From Arthrobacter sp. ES3-54 (GTDB lineage Bacteria > Actinomycetota > Actinomycetes > Actinomycetales > Micrococcaceae), in assembly GCF_029504395.1 (NCBI RefSeq), contig NZ_JAQFIF010000003.1, positions 186,001 through 250,000 of the forward strand: 64,000 nucleotides of DNA. The letters are read 5' to 3'. Shown piece after piece: positions 1 to 9,489 of the stretch (position 1 is the stretch's first letter; every line of letters starts with the position of its first letter). Under the pieces are notes generated by a model, which made no database searches, was not told where the DNA came from, and saw only the letters and a program-made list of their open reading frames with translations. The position numbers were made by a program, and so were the translations under genes.

Positions 1-669
1 GGCGTTCGGGAGCACGATCTGGAAGAAGATCCGCACGTGTTTGGCGCCGTCGAGCATGGCGGCCTCCTCCACCTCGCGGGACATGGAGAGGAAAAACTGG
101 CGCAGGAAGAAGATGGCGAAGGGGGTCATGAACAGGAATGGCAGGGCCAGGCCGGCGAAGGTGTTCAGCAGGCCCAGGTTCTTGATCATCAGGAAGTTCG
201 GCAGGGCGGTGAAGATCGGCGGGACCATCATGGTGGCCAGGAACAGGCCGAACACCACGTTCCGGCCCGGCCAGCGGAGCCGGGAGAAGGCGTATGCGGC
301 CATCGCGCTGAAGAAGACCTGCCCCGCGGTGGTGACGGTGGCGAAGATGACGGAGTTCCGCAGGTACAGCCAGAAGTTGATGGCGGCGCCGGAGCCGCCC
401 TCGGCGATGGCTTCCTCGGGGCTCTGCAGCCCCAGGACCCGCTTGAAGGCGCCGAGGCTAAAGTCGGCCGGCAGCAGGTTGCTGGCGTTCGAGGCCAGGG
501 AGGCGTTGCTGGACAGGGCGGTGCGGAGCATCCAGAGGAACGGCGCGATCGTCACGACGACGGCGACGGCGACGAGGGCCCAGGCGCCGACGCGGCGCCA
601 GTTCACCGGCTTCCTGGGAGCGGGAGCGTGGTCGACGGGCTTCTTGCGGGAAAGGGCGGAGGTAGTCAT
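1..669 (-). CDS. Carbohydrate ABC transporter permease, MalG-like (3' end cut by window)
   Basis: Translating the minus strand from the ATG at 669 gives an uninterrupted 223-residue reading frame to the window edge. It has a basic N-terminus, a first membrane segment near residues 27-45, several further hydrophobic segments, and the permease EAA loop (EEAAMLDGAKHVRIFFQIV, about residues 200-218) that contacts the ATPase. This order is typical of binding-protein-dependent transport inner-membrane components of the MalG class (about 275-300 aa), so roughly 60-80 residues lie outside the window. It starts 12 bases after the stop of the MalF-like permease at 682-1644, so the two form one operon; solute-binding and other genes would lie to the left. 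Substrate is not identifiable from sequence. Confidence 0.9.
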   Translation of the reverse strand, partial: MTTSALSRKKPVDHAPAPRKPVNWRRVGAWALVAVAVVVTIAPFLWMLRTALSSNASLASNASNLLPADFSLGAFKRVLGLQSPEEAIAEGGSGAAINFWLYLRNSVIFATVTTAGQVFFSAMAAYAFSRLRWPGRNVVFGLFLATMMVPPIFTALPNFLMIKNLGLLNTFAGLALPFLFMTPFAIFFLRQFFLSMSREVEEAAMLDGAKHVRIFFQIVLPNA

Positions 670-681
670 GGCTGGGGTTCC

Positions 682-1644
682 TTAGTCCAGATCCGATTCG
701 TTGCCCTTGAGGAACTTCATCTGGACGAAGGCCACAAGAGCGAGAATGACGAAGAGAATGACGGACAGGGCCGAGGCGTAGCCGAAGTCGGATTCACCGA
801 AGGCCTTCTGGTAGATGTACATCTGGATGACGCGGGAGGCATTGATCGGACCGCCGCCCGTGGTCACTGCCACGGTGTCAAAGACCTGGAAGGAACCGAT
901 CACGGTGACCACCAGGACCAGCACCAGCACAGGGCGCAGGAGCGGCATCGTGATGCTCCAGAAGGTCCGGGTCGGGGAGGCGCCGTCGAGCGAGGCGACC
1001 TCATACACGTGGTTGGGGATGGACTGCAGGCCGGCGAAGATCAGCAGGGCCGTGTATCCCATGTGACGCCAGACGTTGACGCCGGCGATGGTGGGGATGG
1101 CCCATTGCTCGCTGCCGAAGAAGGCGATGCGCGGCAGGCCCATCCAGTTGATGATTTCGTTGACGATGCCGAGCTGGTAGTCGAGCATCCAGAACCACAG
1201 CAGCGCGACGATCACGTTCGCCACCAGGAAGGGCAGCAGCAGGGCGCCGCGGATGAAGGTGGACTTGGCGACGTTGTGCATCAGGAGCGCCAGGCCGAGG
1301 GCGATCACGGTCTGGAAGCCGATGTTCAGTGCCACGTACTGGACCGTCACGGCCATGGCGTTCCAGAACAGATCGTCCGCGAAGATCGCGGTGTAGTTCT
1401 TAGTGCCGATCCAGGTGGGATCCCCCAGAACGCTGTACTCGGTGAAGCTGAGGTAGACGCCGCGGATGCTCGGCACAAGGTAGAAGGCAACGAAGCCGAG
1501 CAGGGCCGGGGCGATGAAGAAGAGTGCGACCTTCAGGTCGCTCCGGGGTCGGCGCCGGCGGCGGGGGGCAGCATTGCCCGTTCCCGTTCCGGTGCCGGTC
1601 GCCTTGCGGGCCGGGACGGCTCCGCGGGCAGTTGTGGTGGTCAT
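682..1644 (-). CDS. Carbohydrate ABC transporter permease, MalF-like
   Basis: A 320-residue inner-membrane permease: Arg-rich cytoplasmic N-terminus (residues 28-36), first membrane span from about residue 38 (ALFFIAPALLGFVAFYLV), and an EAA loop near residue 235 (YEVASLDGASPTRTFWSITMP shortened: EVASLDGA...MP). The start chosen is the ATG at 1644, preceded by GGAGGAA; a longer frame to 1770 exists but its extra 42 residues have no homology-like character and run through the divergent promoter region. Forms a heterodimer with the MalG-like permease immediately downstream. Divergent from the Gfo/Idh oxidoreductase and LacI regulator at 1816-4126, which suggests a shared sugar pathway and control by that LacI protein. 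Confidence 0.88.
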   Translation of the reverse strand: MTTTTARGAVPARKATGTGTGTGNAAPRRRRRPRSDLKVALFFIAPALLGFVAFYLVPSIRGVYLSFTEYSVLGDPTWIGTKNYTAIFADDLFWNAMAVTVQYVALNIGFQTVIALGLALLMHNVAKSTFIRGALLLPFLVANVIVALLWFWMLDYQLGIVNEIINWMGLPRIAFFGSEQWAIPTIAGVNVWRHMGYTALLIFAGLQSIPNHVYEVASLDGASPTRTFWSITMPLLRPVLVLVLVVTVIGSFQVFDTVAVTTGGGPINASRVIQMYIYQKAFGESDFGYASALSVILFVILALVAFVQMKFLKGNESDLD

Positions 1645-1751
1645 TGGTGGTTCCTCCGCTGTGACATGAATGCTGTGACGTGGATTACAACTGGAAGACG
1701 AATCTACACGAGTAACTTTCCCATGCGCAACCGTTTCTTTTACGTTTCCGG

Positions 1752-1795
1752 GTAGAAAACTTCCGCTCATGGTCAGCTATTGACTCGAGTAGAAA
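1752..1795. promoter_or_regulatory. Candidate regulator site between divergent sugar genes
   Basis: The 171-base divergent interval between the permease operon and the Gfo/Idh gene contains two copies of GTAGAAA (1752-1758 and 1789-1795) and a palindromic ACTCGAGT (1783-1790). A related CGAGTA also occurs at 1709-1714. A CG-centred palindrome is the usual LacI-family operator form, so this may be the target of the LacI protein at 3068-4126. The match to any known consensus was not tested. Confidence 0.3.
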
Positions 1796-1815
1796 CTGGT
1801 GTGAGACTTGCGTGC

Positions 1816-3066
1816 ATGACGTTCTCACTAGGCATCGTTGGCGCCGGACAGTTCGCAGGCGCCTTCGCCAAGCTCTTCGACGCCCACACCGAAATTTCAG
1901 AAGTCCATATCACCGATGTCCTGCCGGAACGGGCCGAGGCCCTCCGGGAGCGGCTCGGCCTGGCCGGGACATATCAAAGCTTCGAGGCCATGCTCGACGG
2001 CGGCCTGGACGCCGTGGCGATCTTCACCCAGCGCTGGACGCACGGGCCGCTAGTGCTGCAGGCGCTCCGCGCGGGCAAGCACGTCTACTCGGCGGTGCCG
2101 ATGGCCATCAGTGAGGACGAGATCGCCCGGATCATCGACGCCGTCCGCGAGACGGGCCTGACCTACATGATGGGCGAGACCAGCTACTACAACCCCGCCA
2201 CCGTGTATGCCCGCAAGCGCAGGGCCGAAGGTGCCTTCGGCCGCATTTTCTATGCCGAGGGCGACTATGTGCACGACATGGACCTTGGCTTCTACGAGGC
2301 CTACCAGTACAGCGGCGGGGATGACTGGAAGCGCACCGCCAGCTACCCGCCCATGCTGTACCCGACCCACTCCACGGGCGGGGTACTGGGCGCGATCGGC
2401 GGCCATGCCGTCAGCGTCAGCTGCATCGGCGTCCCCGACGAGAGCGGCGACGGCGTGTTCGACAAGGACGTCAGCATGTTCGGCAACGACTTCTCCAACG
2501 CCACCGCGCTGTTCGAACTCTCAACCGGCGGGTCCATGCGCATCAACGAGATGCGCCGCGTCGGCTACCCCTCCCACCTGCGCGAAAGCCGCTTCCGGTA
2601 CTTCGGCACCGAAGCCAGCTTCGAGCAGCTGGCCACGGTCAGTGTGTGGCAGGACAAAGAATCCGTGACCGATGTCAGCGCCGAACTGGCCACCGGGGCC
2701 ACGCTCGCTGCCGATGATCCGGCGCTGGCCGACGTCGCACCGGCCCTGCGGGACGCCTTCAGCTCCGGGCTGGCCGCCGTGCACGACGCCAGCCGGCTCC
2801 CCGCCGAGTTCCGCGGACTTCACAACGGGCACGAGGGCAGCCACCACTTTCTGGTGGACGATTTCGCCACCGCCGTCGCCACCGGAACGCTGCCTCCGGT
2901 CAACGCCTGGGAAGCCGCCCGCTACACGCTCCCTGGCATCGTGGCGCACGAGTCCGCCCTCCGCGGCGGGGAGCGATTGCCCGTGCCGGACCACGGCGAC
3001 GCCCCCGCCCGGCTGCCCGCGCAAGTCTCCAGTGAGGAAGGCTTTGCTGGCGAACTCCGGCGGTAG
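1816..3066 (+). CDS. Gfo/Idh/MocA family oxidoreductase
   Basis: A 416-residue NAD(P)-dependent dehydrogenase. It opens with the Rossmann signature (LGIVGAGQFAGAF, residues 5-17), followed by the family pattern of a second strand ending in Asp, then LRAGKHVYSAVPMA, in which the family normally has EKP-type residues after GKHV; here SAVP replaces it. The C-terminal half contains YPTHSTGG, typical of the substrate-binding domain. The ATG at 1816 is chosen because the Rossmann fold begins four residues later; a TTG at 1780 in frame would add 12 residues. It is followed after one base by a LacI regulator gene, and divergently by ABC permeases, so it probably oxidises or isomerises the imported sugar or a derivative. 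The substrate is unknown. Confidence 0.85.
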   Translation: MTFSLGIVGAGQFAGAFAKLFDAHTEISEVHITDVLPERAEALRERLGLAGTYQSFEAMLDGGLDAVAIFTQRWTHGPLVLQALRAGKHVYSAVPMAISEDEIARIIDAVRETGLTYMMGETSYYNPATVYARKRRAEGAFGRIFYAEGDYVHDMDLGFYEAYQYSGGDDWKRTASYPPMLYPTHSTGGVLGAIGGHAVSVSCIGVPDESGDGVFDKDVSMFGNDFSNATALFELSTGGSMRINEMRRVGYPSHLRESRFRYFGTEASFEQLATVSVWQDKESVTDVSAELATGATLAADDPALADVAPALRDAFSSGLAAVHDASRLPAEFRGLHNGHEGSHHFLVDDFATAVATGTLPPVNAWEAARYTLPGIVAHESALRGGERLPVPDHGDAPARLPAQVSSEEGFAGELRR

Positions 3067-3067
3067 C

Positions 3068-4126
3068 ATGGTCCCTGTGCCACATTCGCCAGCCCCCGCC
3101 AGGCCCACGATCACCCGCAAAGACGTGGCCCGGCTGGCCGGTGTCAGCACCGCCGTCGTCAGCTATGTGGTGAACGGCGGCCCCAAGCGGGTCTCCCCGG
3201 TGACGGCCGCGAAAGTGCGCGAGGCCATCAGCGCCCTCGGGTACCGGCCGAATGCCGCGGCGAGGGCCCTGAAGCTGGGCTCCAGCGAGATGCTGGGCAT
3301 GGTGGTCCCGGACACCACCAACCCCTTCTTCGCCACCCTGGCCCGCGCCGTGGAGGAAGCCGCCGCGGCGCGCGGCTACGCGCTGCTGCTGGCCAACTCG
3401 GGCGGATCGGCGGCCAGCGAACGCCGCCAGGTCAGGAACCTCGCGAGCCGCCGCGTGGACGGCGTCTTCCTCTCCAGCGTCCTGTTCGAACCGGACCTGA
3501 CCGAGCTTGAGCACTCGGAGATCCCCGCCGTGCTGCTCAACCACAGCAGCGAGGTACCGGGCTTCAACTCGGTCGGCGTGGAGCTGCTCGAAGGCTCCCG
3601 GCGTGCCGTTGAGCACCTGGTCGGCCACGGCCACCGCAACATCGCGCTGGTCATGGGCATGAACGCCGGCAATGACCTCGACGCGCGCGAGATCGGGTGG
3701 CAGCGGGGCCTGGCGGAGGCCGGACTCCCGGAAGGGCCCATTGTGCGTTGCGACTTCGACCGCCAGGGAGGCTACCGGGCCGGGCAGCGGCTGCTCGCTG
3801 CCGCGGACCGGCCCACCGCCGTGTTTGTCAGCTCCGATCTGCAGGCCGTCGGCCTGCTGCGCGCCGTGTATGAGGCCGGCCTGCGGGTCCCCGAGGACCT
3901 CGCTGTCTTCTCCTTCGATGGCTCGGCCGAGGCGGAGTACAGCTGGCCGCCGCTGAGCACGGTCGCGCAGCCCATTCAGGCCATGGCCGAGGCCGCCGTC
4001 GAGGCACTCATCGACTCCGAAGGCGGCTCACCCACCAGGAACAGGACCTTCCCCGTGGACCTGGTCCTCCGGGCGTCCTGCGGCTGCGTGCCGGTGCCCG
4101 CTGCGCCGCCCGTGCCGGCGCAGTAA
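3068..4126 (+). CDS. LacI family transcriptional regulator
   Basis: A 352-residue repressor of the usual LacI length. The helix-turn-helix lies at about residues 14-35 (TRKDVARLAGVSTAVVSYVV), with the hinge-helix region near residue 60 (PNAAARALKLGSS), and then a periplasmic-binding-protein-like effector domain (MLGMVVPDTTNPFF...). Its ATG lies one base after the stop of the Gfo/Idh gene, so the two are translationally coupled and co-transcribed. It likely senses the sugar handled by the neighbouring ABC transporter and Gfo/Idh enzyme. The C-terminus ends in a Cys-Gly-Cys and Pro/Ala-rich tail. Confidence 0.9.
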   Translation: MVPVPHSPAPARPTITRKDVARLAGVSTAVVSYVVNGGPKRVSPVTAAKVREAISALGYRPNAAARALKLGSSEMLGMVVPDTTNPFFATLARAVEEAAAARGYALLLANSGGSAASERRQVRNLASRRVDGVFLSSVLFEPDLTELEHSEIPAVLLNHSSEVPGFNSVGVELLEGSRRAVEHLVGHGHRNIALVMGMNAGNDLDAREIGWQRGLAEAGLPEGPIVRCDFDRQGGYRAGQRLLAAADRPTAVFVSSDLQAVGLLRAVYEAGLRVPEDLAVFSFDGSAEAEYSWPPLSTVAQPIQAMAEAAVEALIDSEGGSPTRNRTFPVDLVLRASCGCVPVPAAPPVPAQ

Positions 4127-4198
4127 GGTCCCCGCCCCGCACGCCGTTGCTGTTCCCGGCGCCGTTCCCTGCGGGCGGCAATGGCCAAATGGTCTATC

Positions 4199-4210
4199 GT
4201 TAGCGCTAAC
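4199..4210. promoter_or_regulatory. AraR operator upstream of araR (autoregulation)
   Basis: The perfect palindrome GTTAGCGCTAAC lies about 118 bases before the ATG of the LacI-type regulator at 4328. The same core occurs before araB (5406-5417) and, with one change, before the sugar ABC operon (10470-10481). The shared core identifies a small regulon; autoregulation is inferred from this copy. Confidence 0.8.
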
Positions 4211-4327
4211 AGGAGCCAGCGGCAGGCCACCAGCACGTGTCCGGTGCCCTCTCATAGGTTGATTTCACAGTTTGATTTCACGGTTTTTCCACACAGGTGG
4301 ACTGCATCGGAGCGATAGGGGCCTCGC

Positions 4328-5350
4328 ATGGCGAACAGCAATGACCGGCGGCAGCCGCGACTCGAAGATGTCGCAGCGCTGGCCAAGGTTTCCCATCAGA
4401 CTGTGTCGCGGGTGATCAACAACCACCCGAACGTCAGCACGGCAACAAGGGGGCGGGTAGAGGCGGCGATTGCCGAACTCGGCTACCGGCGCAACACGGC
4501 CGCCCGGAGCCTGGTGACCCGGCGCACCCAAACCATCGGCGTCCTCGCCTCCGAGCTCGGGCAATACGGCCCGGCGAATACCCTGCTGGGGGTCCAGCAA
4601 GCCGCCCGCGAAGCAGGGTATTTCGTGAGCATTGCCGCGATCAAGGGGGCCGGGGCGAAGGCCATTTCCGATGCGGTGCGCCACCTGACGGACCAGGGCG
4701 CGGACGGAATGATTGTGATCGTGCCGCACGACGGGACACTTCAGGTGCTCGAGGACCTGAACCTGGACCTCCCCGTGATCGTCGTCGGCGGTGCCGGGGA
4801 AGGGCGGTTGAGCGGCGCGATGGTCGACCAGAAGCTCGGGGCGCGGCTGGCCGTGGCCCATCTGATCAGCCTTGGCCACCAGAGGATCGGCCATGTCTCC
4901 GGACCGCTGGACTGGGTGGACGGCAAGGCCCGGGTTGACGGGTGGCGCGAGGAACTGGCGGAAGCCGGCCTCTCCGACGAACTTCTGGTCGAGGGGGATT
5001 GGAGTGCGGGCAGCGGGTACCGGATCGGGCAGCAGCTGGCAGAGCAGCGCAGCGCCACCGCGGTGTTCGTCAGCAACGACCAGATGGCGCTCGGACTGCT
5101 GCGGGCGTTCGGTGAAAAAGGCATCCGCGTGCCGGAAGACATCTCCCTGGTCGGCTTCGACGACCAGCCCGAATCCGCCTACTTCATGCCGCCGCTGACC
5201 ACCGTGCGCCAGGACTTCGAGGAGCTCGGAAAGCGCTGCATGGACCTGATGCGCGCCCAGATCGAGGACGAAGCCGGCAGCGGCGCCCTGGTGGTCAAGC
5301 CTGAGCTCGTGGTGCGCGCCAGCACCGCGCCCCGCCCCCTGCTCTCCTAG
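4328..5350 (+). CDS. araR: LacI-type arabinose regulator (AraR-like)
   Basis: A 340-residue LacI-family repressor with HTH at about residues 13-34 (LEDVAALAKVSHQTVSRVIN) and hinge region near residue 58 (NTAARSLVTRRT), followed by the two-lobed ligand domain. The ATG at 4328 follows AGGGG at good spacing. It is directly upstream of araBDA, and GTTAGCGCTAAC palindromes flank it, before its own gene and before araB. LacI-type AraR repressors of arabinose operons are established in Corynebacterium glutamicum ATCC 31831 and differ from the Bacillus GntR-type AraR and the E. coli AraC. Assignment to arabinose is by context; the ligand may be L-arabinose or a phosphorylated intermediate. Confidence 0.85.
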   Translation: MANSNDRRQPRLEDVAALAKVSHQTVSRVINNHPNVSTATRGRVEAAIAELGYRRNTAARSLVTRRTQTIGVLASELGQYGPANTLLGVQQAAREAGYFVSIAAIKGAGAKAISDAVRHLTDQGADGMIVIVPHDGTLQVLEDLNLDLPVIVVGGAGEGRLSGAMVDQKLGARLAVAHLISLGHQRIGHVSGPLDWVDGKARVDGWREELAEAGLSDELLVEGDWSAGSGYRIGQQLAEQRSATAVFVSNDQMALGLLRAFGEKGIRVPEDISLVGFDDQPESAYFMPPLTTVRQDFEELGKRCMDLMRAQIEDEAGSGALVVKPELVVRASTAPRPLLS

Positions 5351-5403
5351 AGCCGAAGCCTTCCTTTTCCGGCATAGCGTGACCGGGCTTCTTGACAGGG
5401 TGT

Positions 5404-5419
5404 TTGTTAGCGCTAACAA
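5404..5419. promoter_or_regulatory. AraR operator before araB
   Basis: A perfect 16-base palindrome, TTGTTAGCGCTAACAA, ends 41 bases before the araB ATG at 5461. The position fits a repressor site over the araBDA promoter. It shares its 12-base core with the site at 4199-4210. Confidence 0.85.
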
Positions 5420-5460
5420 TAGGGGGGTTCGCAATGTTGCGGAACCTATTGGAGGATTTG

Positions 5461-7176
5461 ATGGACGTCTCACTGGACGGAACCGAAAAATTTGTCATTG
5501 GCGTGGACTACGGCACGCTTTCCGGGCGGGCCGTCGTCGTCCGGGTCCGGGACGGCAAGGAACTGGGCAGTGGAGTCTGCGACTACGCGCATGCCGTGGT
5601 CACCGGCGAGCTCCCCGAGGACACGGCGGGCGTCGCCGGCATCCGGCTGCCGGGCGAATGGGCACTCCAGGTGCCCGACGACTACCGGGAGGTCCTGCGC
5701 CAAGCGGTGCCCGCGGCGATCGCCGACTCCGGAATCGATCCGGCCGCCGTCGTGGGGATCGCCACGGACTTCACGGCCTGCACCATGCTCCCGGTCAAGG
5801 CCGACGGCACCCCGCTGAGTGAGCTGCCGGACTTTGCGGACAGGCCGCACGCCTATGTGAAGCTCTGGCGCCACCACGCCGCGCAGCCGCAGGCGGACCG
5901 GATTAACGCGCTGGCCGCCGAACGGGGCGAAAGCTGGCTCCCGCGCTACGGCGGGCTGGTCTCCTCCGAATGGGAATTCGCCAAAGGACTGCAGCTGCTT
6001 GAGGAGGACCCGGAAGGCTACGCCGCCATGGACCGCTGGGTGGAAGCCGCCGACTGGATCGTCTGGCAGCTCTGCGGCAACTACGTCCGCAACGCCTGCA
6101 CGGCCGGCTACAAGGGGATCTACCAGGACGGCCGCTACCCGTCCGAGGACTTCCTGGCCGCCCTGAATCCGCAGTTCAAGAACTTCGTCTCCGCCAAGCT
6201 GGAACACACCATCGGCCGGCTCGGCGATGCCGCGGGCCGCCTCACCGCCGAGGCCGCCGCCTGGACGGGACTGCCCGAGGGGATCGCCGTCGCGGTGGGC
6301 AACGTGGACGCGCACGTCACCGCCCCGGCGGCGCGCGCCGTAGAACCGGGCCAGCTCGTGGCGATCATGGGAACCTCCACTTGCCACGTTCTGAACGGCG
6401 ACGAACTTCGGGAAGTGCCAGGCATGTGCGGCGTCGTCGACGGCGGCATCGTGGACGGGCTATGGGGTTACGAGGCCGGGCAGAGCGGGGTGGGCGATAT
6501 CTTCGGCTGGTTCACCAAGTACTGCGTCCCGCCGGAATACCACCAGGCCGCGGCCGCCGCCGGTCTGGGCATCCACGAATATCTCACCGAACTCGCGTCC
6601 AACCAGGCGATCGGCCAGCATGGCCTGATCGCGCTCGACTGGCACTCCGGCAACCGCTCCGTGCTGGTGGACCACGAACTCTCCGGCATCATCGTTGGCC
6701 AGACCCTCGCCACGAAACCCGAGGACACTTACCGGGCGCTCCTGGAGGCCACGGCCTTCGGAACGCGGACCATCGTGGACGCCTTCCGCGACTCTGGCGT
6801 CCCGGTCACGGAGTTCATCGTTGCCGGCGGGCTCTTGAAGAACAAGCTGCTCATGCAGATCTACGCCGACATCACAGGACTGCAGCTCTCCACCATCGGC
6901 TCCACCCAGGGTCCGGCGCTTGGTTCGGCCATCCACGCCGCCGTCGCGGCCGGAAAGTACCCGGACATCCGGGTGGCCGCGGCCGCCATGGGCGCTGCGC
7001 CGGGCGCGGTCTACACGCCGATCCCGGAGAACGTCGCGGCCTACGAGGAACTGTTCCGCGAATACCGGACACTCCACGACTACTTCGGCAGGGGAACCAA
7101 CGAGGTCATGCACCGGCTCAAAGCCATCCAGCGCAACGCCGTCCGTCCTCTCTTCACCGCCGGAGTGTCCGCATGA
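5461..7176 (+). CDS. araB: Ribulokinase AraB
   Basis: A 571-residue FGGY-family kinase that phosphorylates L-ribulose to L-ribulose 5-phosphate in the cytosol. The N-terminal phosphate-binding motif is VIGVDYGTLSGRAVVVRV (about residues 13-30), and the second ATPase motif occurs near residue 450 (EFIVAGGLLKNKLLMQIYAD), with NVDAHVTAPAA in between. Length matches the 560-570 aa usual for AraB. The ATG at 5461 is chosen because GGAGG sits six bases upstream; in-frame earlier starts at 5392 run into the operator. The stop overlaps the araD start (ATGA), indicating translational coupling. Controlled by the AraR operator 5404-5419. Confidence 0.93.
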   Translation: MDVSLDGTEKFVIGVDYGTLSGRAVVVRVRDGKELGSGVCDYAHAVVTGELPEDTAGVAGIRLPGEWALQVPDDYREVLRQAVPAAIADSGIDPAAVVGIATDFTACTMLPVKADGTPLSELPDFADRPHAYVKLWRHHAAQPQADRINALAAERGESWLPRYGGLVSSEWEFAKGLQLLEEDPEGYAAMDRWVEAADWIVWQLCGNYVRNACTAGYKGIYQDGRYPSEDFLAALNPQFKNFVSAKLEHTIGRLGDAAGRLTAEAAAWTGLPEGIAVAVGNVDAHVTAPAARAVEPGQLVAIMGTSTCHVLNGDELREVPGMCGVVDGGIVDGLWGYEAGQSGVGDIFGWFTKYCVPPEYHQAAAAAGLGIHEYLTELASNQAIGQHGLIALDWHSGNRSVLVDHELSGIIVGQTLATKPEDTYRALLEATAFGTRTIVDAFRDSGVPVTEFIVAGGLLKNKLLMQIYADITGLQLSTIGSTQGPALGSAIHAAVAAGKYPDIRVAAAAMGAAPGAVYTPIPENVAAYEELFREYRTLHDYFGRGTNEVMHRLKAIQRNAVRPLFTAGVSA

Positions 7177-7883
7177 GCACCCTACTGGATTCCATCGCCC
7201 GGCTCCGCAGCGAGGTCTGCTCGCTGCACGCCGAACTCACGCGATACCAGCTCGTAGTCTGGACGGCGGGAAACGTCTCCGCCCGCGTCCCCGGCTACGA
7301 CCTCATGGTCATCAAACCCTCCGGCGTCTCCTATGACGAGCTGACGCCGGAACTCATGGTGGTCACCGATCTCTTCGGCGCCCCGGTGAGCTCGCTCAGC
7401 TCCGGAGCCGACGGCGCGACGGTCGAGTGGGCCAACCCGGACCTCACGCCGTCCTCGGACACCGCGGCGCACGCCTACGTCTACCGCCACATGCCCGACG
7501 TCGGGGGAGTGGTGCACACCCATTCGACCTACGCCACGGCCTGGGCTGCCCGGGGGGAGCCGATCCCCTGCGTGCTGACCATGATGGGTGACGAGTTCGG
7601 CGGGACGATCCCGGTAGGCCCGTTCGCGCTGATCGGGGACGACTCGATCGGCCGCGGCATCGTGGACACCCTGGCCCAGTCCACCTCACCGGCCGTACTC
7701 ATGCAGAACCACGGGCCCTTCACCGTGGGCAAGGACGCCCGCTCGGCGGTCAAAGCCGCAGTCATGTGCGAGGAAGTGGCGCGGACAGTCCATATTTCCC
7801 GCCAGCTCGGCGAGCCCCTGCCGATCGACGCGGCCCAGATCGACTCGCTCTACGCCCGCTACCAGAACGTCTACGGCCGCTAG
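7173..7883 (+). CDS. araD: L-ribulose-5-phosphate 4-epimerase AraD
   Basis: A 236-residue class II aldolase/epimerase that converts L-ribulose 5-phosphate to D-xylulose 5-phosphate, feeding the pentose phosphate pathway. Visible family features are GNVSAR and [13 protein letters not shown] near the N-terminus (substrate phosphate site), [25 protein letters not shown] with the paired His zinc ligands, and a third His in VLMQNHGPF. The start overlaps the araB stop by four bases. Length is near the 230 aa family norm. No frameshift or missing metal ligand was seen. Confidence 0.93.
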   Translation: MSTLLDSIARLRSEVCSLHAELTRYQLVVWTAGNVSARVPGYDLMVIKPSGVSYDELTPELMVVTDLFGAPVSSLSSGADGATVEWANPDLTPSSDTAAHAYVYRHMPDVGGVVHTHSTYATAWAARGEPIPCVLTMMGDEFGGTIPVGPFALIGDDSIGRGIVDTLAQSTSPAVLMQNHGPFTVGKDARSAVKAAVMCEEVARTVHISRQLGEPLPIDAAQIDSLYARYQNVYGR

Positions 7884-7922
7884 GCCCAATAACCAGGCCG
7901 CTAAGCCCAACAACCAGGCCGC
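7881..7922 (+). repeat. 21-bp tandem duplication after araD
   Basis: Two 21-base units (7881-7901 and 7902-7922) match at 19 of 21 positions. The first begins with the araD stop codon TAG. A partial third unit (CCAGGCCGC) follows. It lies in the short araD-araA gap and looks like a local slippage duplication. Confidence 0.7.
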
Positions 7923-7968
7923 CAGGCCGCGAAACCGCCGTCGCTCACTACCTTCCCCAGGAGAAAAC

Positions 7969-9489
7969 ATGTCCAACGCCAACAACACGTCCCTCGAGCA
8001 GTACGAGGTCTGGTTCCTCACCGGCAGCCAGCACCTCTACGGCGAGGACGTGCTCAAGCAGGTCGCCGCCCAGTCGCAGGAGATCGCCGACGCGCTGAAC
8101 GCATCCGCCGACGTCCCGGTGAAAGTCGTCTGGAAGCCCGTGCTCACCGACTCGGAAGCCATCCGCCGAACCGCCCTGGAAGCCAACTCGGATGACGCCG
8201 TGATCGGCGTGACCGCCTGGATGCACACCTTCTCACCGGCCAAGATGTGGATCCAGGGCCTGGACCTGCTCCGCAAACCGCTCCTGCACCTGCACACCCA
8301 GGCCAACGTCGAACTGCCCTGGGCGGACATCGACTTCGACTTCATGAACCTGAACCAGGCCGCGCACGGCGACCGTGAGTTCGGCTACATCCAGTCCCGC
8401 CTCGGCATCCCGCGCAAAACCGTCGTCGGCCACGTGTCCCACCCGGAGGTGTCCCGCCAGGTGGGATCCTGGCAGCGTGCCTCCGCGGGCTGGGCTGCCG
8501 TGCGAACCCTGAAGCTCACCCGTTTCGGCGACAATATGCGCAACGTCGCCGTCACCGAAGGGGACAAGACCGAGGCCGAGCTGCGCTTCGGCGTCTCGGT
8601 CAACACGTGGTCCGTCAACGAACTTGCCGACGCCGTGCACGGCGCGTCAGAGTCGGGCGTCGATGCCCTGGTGGCCGAATATGAGCGGCTCTACGACGTG
8701 GCCCCCGAGCTTCGGGCCGGCGGAGCCCGCCACGAGTCGCTGCGCTACAGCGCCCAGATCGAACTGGGACTGCGCAGCGTCCTCGAAGCCAACGGCTCCG
8801 CCGCCTTCACCACGTCTTTCGAGGACCTCGGCGCACTGCGCCAGCTGCCGGGCATGGCCGTGCAGCGGCTCATGGCCGACGGCTACGGCTTCGGCGCAGA
8901 GGGCGACTGGAAAACCGCCATCCTGGTCCGGGCCGCCAAGGTCATGGGCGCTGGACTGCCCGGCGGCGCCTCGCTCATGGAGGACTACACTTACCACCTC
9001 GCCCCGGGCCAGGAGAAGATCCTGGGCGCGCATATGCTCGAGGTCTGCCCCTCCCTGACCGCCACCAAGCCCCGCGTGGAGATCCACCCGCTTGGCATCG
9101 GCGGCAGGGAAGACCCGGTCCGCATGGTCTTCGACACCGACGCCGGCCCCGGGGTCGTGGTGGCGCTGTCCGACATGCGCGACCGCTTCCGCCTCGTGGC
9201 CAACGCCGTCGACGTCGTGGACCTCGACGAGCCGCTGCCCAACCTGCCGGTTGCCCGCGCCCTCTGGGCGCCGCGGCCGGACTTCGCCACCTCAGCGGCC
9301 GCGTGGCTGACCGCCGGGGCCGCCCACCACACTGTCCTGAGCACAGCCGTCGGCATGGACGTCTTCGAGGACTTCGCCGAGATCGCCCAAACCGAGCTGC
9401 TGACCATCGACGACGGCACCACCATCCGGGGGTTCAAGAAGGAACTGGCCTGGAACGCCGCCTACTACAAGCTGGCCGGCGGTCTGTGA
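7969..9489 (+). CDS. araA: L-arabinose isomerase AraA
   Basis: A 506-residue cytosolic isomerase (L-arabinose to L-ribulose), matching the usual 490-505 aa. Recognisable stretches include [19 protein letters not shown] at the N-terminus, the [10 protein letters not shown] segment, and [20 protein letters not shown] followed by [10 protein letters not shown] and [10 protein letters not shown], which carry the conserved Glu and His metal ligands. The ATG is preceded by AGGAGA. The stop overlaps the next gene's GTG (GTGA), so the epimerase is coupled. Gene order araB-araD-araA is the common actinobacterial order. Confidence 0.95.
   Translation: MSNANNTSLEQYEVWFLTGSQHLYGEDVLKQVAAQSQEIADALNASADVPVKVVWKPVLTDSEAIRRTALEANSDDAVIGVTAWMHTFSPAKMWIQGLDLLRKPLLHLHTQANVELPWADIDFDFMNLNQAAHGDREFGYIQSRLGIPRKTVVGHVSHPEVSRQVGSWQRASAGWAAVRTLKLTRFGDNMRNVAVTEGDKTEAELRFGVSVNTWSVNELADAVHGASESGVDALVAEYERLYDVAPELRAGGARHESLRYSAQIELGLRSVLEANGSAAFTTSFEDLGALRQLPGMAVQRLMADGYGFGAEGDWKTAILVRAAKVMGAGLPGGASLMEDYTYHLAPGQEKILGAHMLEVCPSLTATKPRVEIHPLGIGGREDPVRMVFDTDAGPGVVVALSDMRDRFRLVANAVDVVDLDEPLPNLPVARALWAPRPDFATSAAAWLTAGAAHHTVLSTAVGMDVFEDFAEIAQTELLTIDDGTTIRGFKKELAWNAAYYKLAGGL

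Noticed and set aside
37..1755. A 572-codon plus-strand reading frame across the permease genes
   Set aside because: It is antisense to two clear ABC permeases with EAA motifs; its Gly/Glu/His-rich composition is typical of the complement of high-GC coding sequence.
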